From Scilla litardierei (taxonomy: Eukaryota > Streptophyta > Magnoliopsida > Asparagales > Asparagaceae), in NCBI GenBank assembly GCA_030789695.1, contig CM061135.1, positions 106,215,262 to 106,279,261 on the forward strand: DNA of 64,000 nt, in the 5' to 3' direction. Positions 21,010 to 30,152 of this stretch are shown here, piece after piece. Each line of letters opens with the position of its first letter. Position 1 is the stretch's first letter. The position numbers and the translations under genes are program-made. Under the pieces are notes generated by a model. It had not been told where the DNA came from, searched no databases, and worked only from the letters and a program-made list of their open reading frames with translations.

Positions 21010-22650
21010 AAATCCCCCAAGCTTGCCTCTTACTCGTCCTCGAGGAAGATAAGTAAAAAGCGAACCCGGTGGATTCGGAAAACGAAAACGGCGAAAAACG
21101 AAAGAAAATGAAAAAAACGAAGAAGAATGAAAACCAAACGAAAATAAAGGAAGAAAGGAAGAAGAGGTAGGATGCTAGATCATTTTCTCAGGACGTGGGT
21201 TTCACTTACTCTTATGGCATGCACCGAGTGAGAAATACATGTCAAAGAATCTCATTTTGATATCATAGTAGAATAGTGCAAGTAGAAAATAGAAAACCCA
21301 CGAACAACGGTATAATCATGAGAAACGGAATGATTTTAAAATTAACATCGCCTGAATCATCTAAAGCGGTATACAAGTCTCAGATCACACACTTTTCAAT
21401 TGAACGCTTTCTATCTGGAGTATAAGAGCATCACATCATAGAATAGAGAGAATAGAAAAGTATGGGTTTCATGAAATGAATGCTAGGCTTAGATTTCTGG
21501 ATTTCGTAAAGCTAGAAACAATCTCACCGAGTATAGAATATCACTTAGCCTAGGTTGTCGTGCTATGTCAAGTAGTCGCTCTCTCACACATCAATGGATC
21601 TCCTCCCCCAAGCTTATCTATAAGCGTGGTGGCACAAAAATATTTACATCCCCATTTTTATAAAGCTCCAAAGGCAAAGAAGAGAAAGAAGAAAGAAAGA
21701 AAATAAGCGAGATGGGATCTTTTATTGAGGATTTTTTTTCTCTTTTTTTTTCTCTTTTTTTTTTCTTATATATCATATATACAATGATCCCAATTCAAAG
21801 AGAGATAATGATATACGAGAATGTTCCTCTCTCTTTTATTATATATATTTTTTTCTTTTTTTTCCCTTTTTTTTTTGGAATAAGAGATTTGGAGCTAGGA
21901 ATTAATAGCGGGGGAAATGCCATAAAATAGAATCACTAAGGGGAGATTCACCAATGATTTTAAAAGTAGAGAAAAGTTGTTCAAGATTTGTGGAGAAAGA
22001 AATAAATATAACTCTCGGCTCACTCTATAAGACATGCACGACAACTTCAGCAGGGTGATCTAATCTACTCAGTTTCGGTCGCAAAAAAGCTAACTAATAC
22101 AGATATATCATAGCTAACAATCATTCAATCATCCGGAAGTGAAGTGTACAATTCATGCATATAGAAGTGATAAAGGAAAAGAAGTCAGTACTCCAGGTAT
22201 AGACATTCAATGCGTGAATCTTGGTGTGTTTTCTGTGATAGCATACATATGAATATTCAGGCTCAGCTAATAATAAAATTCCATCCATTTTCATGAGGAA
22301 AAAGTGTGGGCTCCTATTTCTAAATGCAAGCGAGTCATAGCATATGATATCAGGAATGAAATCTAAGACACGACAAATATAGCATGCATATAGAATAAGC
22401 TAACTCCACGCAGACATCATCACAGAAAATTCATCTCTAGCATGAGATGAAAAATAAGGAAGAAGTAAAGATAAAAGGAAAATAGAACTATGCAATGCGG
22501 CACACAGGTAAGTAAGGAAAACGTGATGCATGGCGAAACAAAAGGAAAATAACGAAAAATGAGTGCAAAAGTGAAAAGCGGTGTGAAAAACTGAAAATAA
22601 AGGTGGCAAATCGGAAAAAAGAACGTGAAAGCTCACTCCCCCAAGCTAAA
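21010..22650 (-). promoter_or_regulatory. Repeated polypurine tracts and 3' untranslated region of ATH-1
   Basis: On the minus strand AGCTTGGGGGA-type tracts occur at about 22647-22636, 21615-21604 and 21020-21010; the last touches the LTR. The 1.6 kb between them is non-coding, with long homopolymer T/A tracts (plus strand 21725-21880). Multiple tracts are best known from Sireviruses. Confidence 0.65.
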
Positions 22651-22663
22651 CGGCACAGTGTCC

Positions 22664-24166
22664 TCAATGTGCAAAGTGTGGCACACAGAGAGACAAGCAA
22701 TGTGAGGGGCAAGTGAGGATGCATGCATGATGGGAAGAAAAAATATAAAAAAAAGAAAAGTAAGAAATGAAAATATGATGCGGAAATGATGCATGCACAG
22801 CTAGGAGTGATACAAAAATAAATACGGCACCCAGAACTCTCCCTCTCTCCCAAAAAAGATATATATAGATGTGATCAAAAATGAGAATCCCAAGTAGATG
22901 TGATATGATATGTACAAATAGATGCGCAGCAGGGTCTGCGGGAGCAGCCTGGGCAGCGTGGGCAGCGGGGCCCTGCTCGGCCTCCTCGGCCTCGAGCACG
23001 TAGGCGGCGGGGATGAGGACATCCATCGCCGGAAGCCAGTCAACGTGGGCTGGTGCAATCAGAGTCCGAGCAGGGCTCGGGAGAATCATGTAATCGGCCC
23101 CATAGGGGCCGTGCAACCAGACCCAGTGACGCTCGCCGTGCGGACGCAGCATCTTCATCCGGGCCATAACGTCTATCGACAAGGAAGTGGGGCCCGGAAC
23201 GCGTCGCAGGTCGTCGGGGAAATCCTCGCCGGTCATAAGAGCCAGCAGGGTAATCAGGCCGCCGCAGCATATCGGTGAGCGAGCGCCCACCGATACAATG
23301 ATGCGGTCTAAGTACCATGCCGCGATATCGATCACGACGGCGGGGACAAGCTCGTCTCCATCCCTAGATAGAGCTCTGGGACGTGTCATCGCATAGAGCA
23401 TGTAAAGCTCTGGCGTAGACATCGTGCCCGGCTCATATCTGGCCAAAAAGGTAGTCGCCATGAGGCGCTGGGCAATGCGTAGGCAGGGATGTACGATGGC
23501 CGAGGCCTTGGCCCTACTAGGGTCAAAGGCGGCGTGGAGACCCGTGATACGTGCCCAGAAGGCACCGGCGTCGAAAGAGGGTGGAGGGATATGTGTGGGG
23601 CCATAACCGCGATCGGCTCCGGGGACTGCGGGCCATGAGAAAAATGCTCTCATCATGTCGAGAGTGACCTGGCACTCTCGATCCATGAACCGGAATGAGC
23701 ATCCCTCATCGGTCCGGGCGATAGAACTCAAAACCTCAAGTGTCGGACGGGTAAAAGTATCCGCCGACACCTGGAAAAAATCTCGCCAGCCCACGTTGTC
23801 GTACAACGTGAGCATCCCCTCAAGTACCCCCAGGCGTCCTAGGTCAGCGAGGTGTGCGAACCTGGAGGGTACGATCGAGCGCTGGGAGATACGCTCGAAG
23901 ACGGCGCGGTGTGCGTCGTCTCGGAACGTAATCCCGAGCGGCCCGACCAGTGGAGCCGGTGGTGGTGGCTGTGGATCGGCGGGGAGAGGCTGTGCGGGCT
24001 GTGGGTGCGCTGCAGGCTGTGCGGGGTGTGCGGGGCCTGCAGGCGGTGCGGGGTGTGCGGGGGACGGTGGAGGAGAGTCCTCCAACTCGTGGGAGGGGCC
24101 GGCATCATCCGGCCGCTTCCGCTTGGCGGAAGCTCTCTTCGACCGCGGCCGTGTCCGGGGCGGCAT
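22664..24166 (-). CDS. ATH-1 env-like ORF
   Basis: Intact frame; I prefer the ATG at 24166 (MPPRTRPRSK, 500 residues) over the upstream one at 24214. A basic N-terminus (KRASAKRKRPDD, possible nuclear signal) is followed by a Pro/Ala-rich stretch and then the conserved region (about residues 85-400), resembling Athila ORF1-type proteins (TRPTLEVLSSI ... MDRECQVTLDMM). The last ~85 residues contain three hydrophobic stretches (LFVHIISHLLGILIF, VLGAVFIFVSLLAV, IFISYFSFFYIF) that could be membrane segments or a read-through of T-rich DNA. A polypurine tract follows the stop within 20 bp. Function unknown. Confidence 0.7.
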   Translation of the reverse strand: MPPRTRPRSKRASAKRKRPDDAGPSHELEDSPPPSPAHPAPPAGPAHPAQPAAHPQPAQPLPADPQPPPPAPLVGPLGITFRDDAHRAVFERISQRSIVPSRFAHLADLGRLGVLEGMLTLYDNVGWRDFFQVSADTFTRPTLEVLSSIARTDEGCSFRFMDRECQVTLDMMRAFFSWPAVPGADRGYGPTHIPPPSFDAGAFWARITGLHAAFDPSRAKASAIVHPCLRIAQRLMATTFLARYEPGTMSTPELYMLYAMTRPRALSRDGDELVPAVVIDIAAWYLDRIIVSVGARSPICCGGLITLLALMTGEDFPDDLRRVPGPTSLSIDVMARMKMLRPHGERHWVWLHGPYGADYMILPSPARTLIAPAHVDWLPAMDVLIPAAYVLEAEEAEQGPAAHAAQAAPADPAAHLFVHIISHLLGILIFDHIYIYLFWERGRVLGAVFIFVSLLAVHASFPHHIFISYFSFFYIFSSHHACILTCPSHCLSLCVPHFAH

Positions 24167-24700
24167 ATCTGCCCCGAGCGCGCGCCGAAAAAGTGAAAAG
24201 TGCGGCGTGTGCACAAGAGTGGAAAGAGTTTACCCAAACACGCCGCGAGTGCTAAGTAGTGGAAGCGTGCGAAGTCCGCGCCTCCACGAAGTCCTGAGCA
24301 GCCCGTAGAAACTCCCCTGAGCTCCCCTAAGCTCCAAAAAGCAACCTGCGCATGGAAAAGCGATATCAGCGAGTAATAATCAAAATATATGGAGCAATAG
24401 GGGTATAACAGATAGGTATAGGAATTGATTTGGGTTAGGGGGGCGTTTAGCACATGGATCCTCAAAATATACACGAGGAGAGGAGAAAACGGAGAAAATA
24501 AGCGAACCGGAGGTGATCGGAGGCGGGGCGGCCGGCGGCGACTCGGGCGGACTCCGGCGATGGGCGGCCGGCGACGGCAGGCCGAGCGGCGGCGGGCGCG
24601 GGCGAGTCGCTGGGCGACGAGGCGAGATCGGGCGAGGGTAGGCGAAGGGGCGCGGGCGGATTTGGGATTTTAGATTTCGAAATCCGCGCCCCTTCGTCAC

Positions 24701-24710
24701 TTATATAATA
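24701..24710 (-). promoter_or_regulatory. Candidate internal TATA box for ATH-1 env-like ORF
   Basis: On the minus strand CTATTATATAAGTG lies directly downstream of the internal palindrome array and about 540 bp upstream of the env-like ATG. Position mirrors array-then-TATA in the LTR. Confidence 0.5.
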
Positions 24711-24716
24711 GAGAGT

Positions 24717-25047
24717 TACGACTCGGCCGAGTGACGTGGTCACTCGGCCGAGCGAGGCAATAGAAATTTTCTCCCCGATATCGCTTCGGCCGAGTGGCTT
24801 TGCCAGCCTCGGCCGAGTGGAGTAAGTCCATTCGACCGAGTGACCCAAGCTACTCGGCAAGACTCGCCCTAGGAGGGTATCCGTTTTACTCGGCCGAGTG
24901 AATAAATGCACTCGGCCGAGTAGCAGTTATATCGAAATCGAGAAAATAAATAGAGAGTTGGGTACAGCAGACTTCCCTCGTTCGTGAGCGGCTCGGCCGG
25001 ACGAACTTCTGGACTCGGCCGAGTGACTAGTATACTCGGCCGAGTGA
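24717..25047 (-). promoter_or_regulatory. Internal CTCGGCCGAG array of ATH-1
   Basis: Nine copies or near copies of CTCGGCCGAG (near 24722, 24742, 24786, 24808, 24889, 24911, 24992, 25013, 25035). It is the same palindrome as in the LTR, placed between gag-protease and env-like ORFs and followed on the minus strand by a TATA-like box. Confidence 0.75.
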
Positions 25048-25317
25048 GCCTTAATTTCTGCTGTTTATCTTCGTTTGGACTCTAAACTCCGTCTTTCTTC
25101 CTCCAGTCGATTTCATGCTCCTCCTAAGCGTCGAACGCCTTCTTGGGGCGCTCCTCGTCGCCTCATTCATCTTCCTCATGATGGGTCTACCTATCTCCTT
25201 TCCTGTCAAGAAAAATGGGACCCGTTATCACAAAATTTTTTTTTTTGGCGATCGACTCAAAACACTAAAAAAAAATTTCTAAAACGAAAATAAAGAAAAA
25301 AAACGAAAATAAAGCAA

Positions 25318-25385
25318 AAACCGTCGGGTTGCCTCCCGACAAGCGCTCGTTTTAGGTCGTGAGCTCGACCCCCTATAATTTTCAA
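25318..25385 (-). other. Junction left by loss of ATH-1 pol
   Basis: On the minus strand the gag-protease stop is followed by the phrase GGGAGGCAACCCGACGG (near 25336-25320), a small hairpin that in Athila elements typically follows the end of integrase. Finding it right after the protease points to an internal deletion spanning reverse transcriptase to integrase. Confidence 0.4.
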
Positions 25386-28157
25386 TCAATGCGGGATGTT
25401 TGGTGCACATGAGATGCACCCGTCAAACTTCCCGGGGAGCGCGCTTGGATTCGGACGTGGCGGCGTAGCGGTCTCCCTCGGAGGTCTCCTATCTCGAATA
25501 GTGTTGGGGGGAGGCTCCCCCAAGCTAGCATTTGCCCCGGTCAACGGCTTAGCCGGCGATGCCGATTTCCGTACCGGCGGAGCTTTCTTTGGAGACTTTG
25601 ATTTCGAGAGCTTGCAAAGCTCTCGAATCCTTGCGACATCAGCGTCGCCTTCATCTTCATCAGTGGAGAGGTCTGGGGAATCATCATTATTGTCCTCATG
25701 GCCTAAATCCGGGCTTTCATCCAATTCTTCATCAAAAAGGGCACCAATTGAGTGAGGAATCGCCTCCTCTATCACCTCATCAAGGAGGTCCATATAATCG
25801 AGCTCCTCATGGTAAGGCATGTGCTTCATTGCCTTGGGAATGTGGAGTTCCACCTCGATGTTTCCGACGTTTAAGGTTAAGGTACCTTCACGCACGTCGA
25901 CGATGACTCCGGCGGTGGCGAGGAATGGGCGCCCAAGTATCAATGAGGTGTCTCCCTCCTCCTTAATGTCCATGATGACGAAGTCACATGGCAAGCATAT
26001 TCCTCCCGGGACTTGAAGTGGGATGTCTTCGGCGATCCCCACCGGCCTTGTTATCCGTCCATCGGCTAATTGAATGCGCATGTCGGTGGGTTTCAACGTT
26101 GTCCCGGTGTTAAGCTTTAAGAACATGGAGAGGGGCATGAGACTCACACTAGCCCCAAGATCTACCAACGCCTTTTGAAGAGGCACACCGCCCAAAGTGC
26201 AAGGAATCCGAAAACTCCCCGGATCTTTGAATTTTGCCGGCTCCTTTTCTCTCTTGGTGAACCAAGAGCCCTCCTCGGCTAGCATGATCTTCTCCTTCCT
26301 CTTTCTCCCCGAAATCAAGTCCTTCAAGAATTTGGCATATGTGGGGATCTCGATAATGGCGTCAAGGAAGGGAATATTTAGGCTAACTCCTCTTAGATAC
26401 TCGAGGAATTTCGCTAGCCTTTTCTCCATTTTCGCTTTCGCTAGTCTTTGGGGGAATGGGACCGGCGGCATGAAGCGCCTCTCCTCAGTTAATAGCTCCG
26501 CCCTAGATTTCTCCTTGTCTTGTGGCTCCTTCTCATTATCGACCTCAACTACCGGCTCAACCGGCTCCAAGCTTTCCTCCACGGCCTCCTCAATAGGAAT
26601 CATGGCGGGGGTGGTGTCCTTCCCGCCTCTAGTTGTGACGGCAACTACGGCGTTGATGTGGCCCGTGTTGCCCCGTGGGTTTTGCTCCGGTTGCGCCGGC
26701 AATCTTTGAGTGTTTCGGTTGAGCTCCGCTAATTGTTCCGAAATTTGAGCCACTACGGTATTGAGAGAATCTTGTCCCGCCTTCAAAGTAGCATTCACCT
26801 TGTTTTGCTCGACCATGAACGCCTCCACTCTAGTTTCGAAATCGGATCTTTGTGGAGCTTGTGGAGGGTTTTGGTTTTGATTCCTCCACCCTTGGTTGTA
26901 TCCGGGAGGCCTATAAGGTGGGACTTGTTGCTTTGGTTGGAAGTTTTGTTGTGGAGGCCCCCTCGGCGGATAGTATTGTTGTTGGGGTGGTGGTGGTCGG
27001 GCTTGATTAGGCGGTTGTTGTGGCGGGTTCAAAGCTCCTTCATTGTTGGCGTAGGAGAATCCCGGGTGATTTCTTGCGGCCGGATTGGACCAATACCCTT
27101 GGTTCCCCGCAACATATTGCACTTGCTCCAAGGATCCTTCTCCTTGCTCTCCTCCCGAATACATGGCTTGAGATTGGTCTTGCCAATCACTCATTTGGCT
27201 TGCCGGCGTGGAGGTGGAAGGGCTTCCTTGAGGCTCCGTGATGAATTTCTCCAATCTCTCCACCACCTTGTGGAGAGAATCGAATTTGCTCGTAAGCTCC
27301 GCTACGGCCTTTGCCTCGTAGATGCTAGTCGGCTTTAAGGAGGACGTAGAGTGTCCTCGCTCATCGCCCCATTGTTGGTTATTAGAGGCCATCTCCTCTA
27401 TTAGGGCCGTAGCTTCCTCGGGAGTCTTTGACAAGATTGCACCATTCGCCGCGGCATCAATAATTTGTTTGGTCCCCGGTTGGAGACCGTTGTAGAAGCT
27501 GTGCACTAACTCCCAATCTTCTATACTGTGGTGCGGGCACTGGTGCTGCAAATCCTTAAATCGCTCCCAAGCTTCATAGAGCGTCTCGTGTGGTCCTTGC
27601 TTGAAGGACATGAGAGCGCTCCGGATCTTCACCGTCTTGGATGGTGGATAGAATTTATCAATGAATGCATCCGCCAACCCGTCCCAAGAGGTGAAAACTC
27701 CGTCAGCTTGCGTCCTCAGCCAATATAGTGCTTTGTCCTTTAGCGTGAAGGGGAAGAGGCGCAGTCTGATGGCATCAATCGGGACCCCCGGCATTTGGAA
27801 AGTGGCGCACTTCGACAAGAAAGATTGGATGTGGTAGTGGGGGTTCTCGTGAGCGTTCCCATGAAAGGGGTCTTGTTGCATCAAAACCACCAACCCCGTC
27901 TTTAGCTCGAAGTTCTTGTCGGCCGCCAACTCCGGCACGGCGATGGATGACGTAGTAGAAGAGGTTTTAGGCCGAAGCCTATCGCGAATAGATATTATTC
28001 TCGCCATTCTCGCCGCCAATTCTTCAGGAGTTTCCCGGTTGGTCATAAACCCCCCTTCCGGATATTGCCTCCTTCCCGCTCTGAGTCTCCGCGCGGTACG
28101 TTCGATCTCGGGATCGAATAATAGGGCTTCGGGATCCGCCGTAGATCTCGTGTACAT
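25386..28157 (-). CDS. gag-pro: ATH-1 gag-protease
   Basis: Intact 923-residue frame starting MYTRSTADPEALLF about 150 bp after the primer site. The retrotransposon gag domain covers about residues 120-270 (LRLFPFTLKDKALYWL, WERFKDLQHQCPHH). A Gln/Pro-rich linker follows, without a clear CCHC knuckle. The aspartic protease lies near residues 660-760: DLGASVSLMP (the DxGA form of Athila proteases), then LILGRPFLAT. The acidic tail ends in GCISCAPNIPH, unlike a normal entry to reverse transcriptase. Role: particle assembly and processing. Intact coding suggests recent selection or very recent insertion. Confidence 0.9.
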   Translation of the reverse strand: MYTRSTADPEALLFDPEIERTARRLRAGRRQYPEGGFMTNRETPEELAARMARIISIRDRLRPKTSSTTSSIAVPELAADKNFELKTGLVVLMQQDPFHGNAHENPHYHIQSFLSKCATFQMPGVPIDAIRLRLFPFTLKDKALYWLRTQADGVFTSWDGLADAFIDKFYPPSKTVKIRSALMSFKQGPHETLYEAWERFKDLQHQCPHHSIEDWELVHSFYNGLQPGTKQIIDAAANGAILSKTPEEATALIEEMASNNQQWGDERGHSTSSLKPTSIYEAKAVAELTSKFDSLHKVVERLEKFITEPQGSPSTSTPASQMSDWQDQSQAMYSGGEQGEGSLEQVQYVAGNQGYWSNPAARNHPGFSYANNEGALNPPQQPPNQARPPPPQQQYYPPRGPPQQNFQPKQQVPPYRPPGYNQGWRNQNQNPPQAPQRSDFETRVEAFMVEQNKVNATLKAGQDSLNTVVAQISEQLAELNRNTQRLPAQPEQNPRGNTGHINAVVAVTTRGGKDTTPAMIPIEEAVEESLEPVEPVVEVDNEKEPQDKEKSRAELLTEERRFMPPVPFPQRLAKAKMEKRLAKFLEYLRGVSLNIPFLDAIIEIPTYAKFLKDLISGRKRKEKIMLAEEGSWFTKREKEPAKFKDPGSFRIPCTLGGVPLQKALVDLGASVSLMPLSMFLKLNTGTTLKPTDMRIQLADGRITRPVGIAEDIPLQVPGGICLPCDFVIMDIKEEGDTSLILGRPFLATAGVIVDVREGTLTLNVGNIEVELHIPKAMKHMPYHEELDYMDLLDEVIEEAIPHSIGALFDEELDESPDLGHEDNNDDSPDLSTDEDEGDADVARIRELCKLSKSKSPKKAPPVRKSASPAKPLTGANASLGEPPPNTIRDRRPPRETATPPRPNPSALPGKFDGCISCAPNIPH

Positions 28158-28309
28158 GCACAGTGAAAGCAGAGTTTCAAAGAGATGATTAGTACCGTGG
28201 AAGGGTTAGGTAGAAATAGCAAAGGAAATAATAATGGTAAAAGAAATAAAATAAAAAGAAAATAAAAGAAAGAAATAGCTAGGTGAAAAAAGAATCAAAC
28301 GCAATCGCC

Positions 28310-28327
28310 TCCCCGGCAACGGCGCCA
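28310..28327 (-). promoter_or_regulatory. ATH-1 primer-binding site, tRNA-Asp type
   Basis: The plus strand TCCCCGGCAACGGCGCCA equals the 3' end of plant tRNA-Asp (GTC), so the minus-strand RNA can bind it over 18 nt. It lies six bases from the 5' LTR. Known Athila primer type; it fixes the orientation. Confidence 0.9.
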
Positions 28328-28333
28328 AAAACT

Positions 28334-30152
28334 TGGTCGCGCCCCGGCGTACACGTCCCGGGACGACGGTTGTAGTTTTACCGCAAGCGCACGGTATAGC
28401 GGCGAGCGGGTATCGAACACAGGGAGGACGAATGACCGTGCTTGCTCCTAATCAACCTGGCTATTTAGAGGGATAATTGCCTTGGGCGATCCTGTCACAA
28501 TCGTCAGACAAAAGTGCGAAATATCAAATCAAATAGAGAACGCCTAGGGAATGGGGAATCCCCACTACTCACCGTATTTCACAATTGTGATTCGCCGGTA
28601 TCGAAATCGCTAGGATGAGAATTTGGATGAACTAGTTGCAACTAAATGTGAAACCAAGCTCACGCTCTCGCGCTGTTGCCGGTCTATAGCTATCCTAGGT
28701 TTGGGTCCAATCTCTTGCAAACCCTAGCCTAGGGAAGCTAGCATTGGGATCAACATCATCGTCCAATTGCGCACCGAGTCCAATCTCTTGCAAACTCGGT
28801 CCACAATCTAGATTAGGATAGTTCCTACCCGTCCAATCTCTTGCAAACGGGTATCGGCGCGGAATTGCAACCGGAGATCCTAGCATCGGTCCAATTTCTT
28901 GCAAACCGATACTTCGAAAATCCGACTCCAACCCAATTCGGATTTCTAGGGCTTCCTATCGAATTGGGATCCAATCTCTTGCAAATCCCAATTGATGTGA
29001 ATACCTAGCCATCCGTAGTAATTCGATCCCGATCTAATCCCTAATAACAATCCGAGCTCAATTTCTACCGGTTCGACACAAATACGAAATTGGGCTTGTA
29101 GGGTTCATCCCCACGCCCCAAGACGTGGAGACTACTCACTAATCATAGCAAAAGCACAATAATTGGCAAAGAAATAGACAATGGAATTCATCACAACAAT
29201 GATATAAACAATAAAAAATAGAGTTTTTGCGGAAGAGAAGTGCAAACCAATGTAGATCTTCAATCAACCCAACAAAAATCCAAGTTTTTTCTCTTCACCA
29301 ATCACAATTAATAAAGCTAAAAAGTAGACTCAAAAAGCTGCAAAAAATCTGAGAGGAGGCTCTCAAAACTAGGGTAAAAACAGAGCTTAAATAGCCCCAA
29401 AAATCGTCTAAAAATCCTGACCAAAACGCCCCTGCACAGCCTGTTTTCCGCAAATTTCGCTACAGGCAGCGCATCGCACTCGGCTGAGTGACGAAAGTCG
29501 CTCGGCCGAGTGAAAACCCTGTCAATTTCCAGTAAGTCGTGGGCTTCAGGGGTCTTCAGTTCGGGGGCGGCTCGGCCGAGTGAGTTGTCGTCACTCGGCC
29601 GATGGCTTCACTTCACTCGGGCGGACGGGATCTGCCACTCGGCCGAGTGGGTCTTCTGAAGCTCAGAGGCCGAAAAACAGTAACTTCGGTCTTTTTGAGA
29701 GCCTTCGTCTGGGCGCCACTCGGGCGGACGTGGTTTCGTCACTCGGCCGAGTGGGTCTTCTGTGCTCGGCCGAGTGCACAGGTAACTCGTGTCTGAATTG
29801 GTCGGCCGAGCAGTGTCTCGCTGGTCGGCCGAGTGGCTCCTCCACTCGGCCGAGTGGGACACAAAAAATGCCCAAACTGGTCGTTTTGGCCTCCTCGTCG
29901 CTCCGGCGACGTCCATTCTTCTTCCGCTCCTCTCCAACAGCAAAATACCCCTCGGGGAGGTCGTCGGTGGCCGCCTAGATTACACGCATCTCGAGATCAC
30001 TCCTAATCGCGCCAAATCACCTGAAATGCGACAAAAACAACAAATCGTGAAAAGCATCGCAATATCGTCGATATATCGTGAAAAAACATAATTTGGGCGA
30101 TCAAAATGGCATGCAAACATGCGGGAAAAGGGTGTAAAATAAGGAGTGATCA
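28334..30152 (-). repeat. ATH-1 5' LTR (right copy)
   Basis: Same length as 19191-21009 and offset by 9,143 bp. Differences seen are one in the CAAGCTCAYGCTC region and one in the first CTCGGCYGAG. The hairpin loops recur at 28707, 28780, 28833, 28891 and 28971, and the palindromic array at 29476-29856. Confidence 0.95.

Larger units (their letters stand above)
19191..30152 (-). mobile_element. ATH-1: Athila-type gypsy element lacking RT and integrase
   Basis: LTRs 19191-21009 and 28334-30152 are both 1,819 bp, with about two differences by eye. The TTGCC before 19191 repeats after 30152 (30153-30157). On the minus strand the order is 5' LTR, tRNA-Asp primer site, gag-protease ORF, palindromic array with TATA box, env-like ORF, repeated polypurine tracts, 3' LTR. 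Only 1.2 kb separates gag-protease from the env-like ORF, so reverse transcriptase, RNase H and integrase are missing. The young LTRs imply recent transposition with borrowed enzymes. Confidence 0.92.

Noticed and set aside
23655..24308. Plus-strand 217-residue ORF
   Set aside because: Antisense shadow of the ATH-1 env-like ORF; Gly/Cys-rich because it opposes a Pro/Ala-rich stretch.
28310..28327. tRNA-like sequence
   Set aside because: Only the 3' 18 nt of tRNA-Asp are present; it is the primer-binding site, not a tRNA gene. The same holds for 45049-45060 and 61504-61521.
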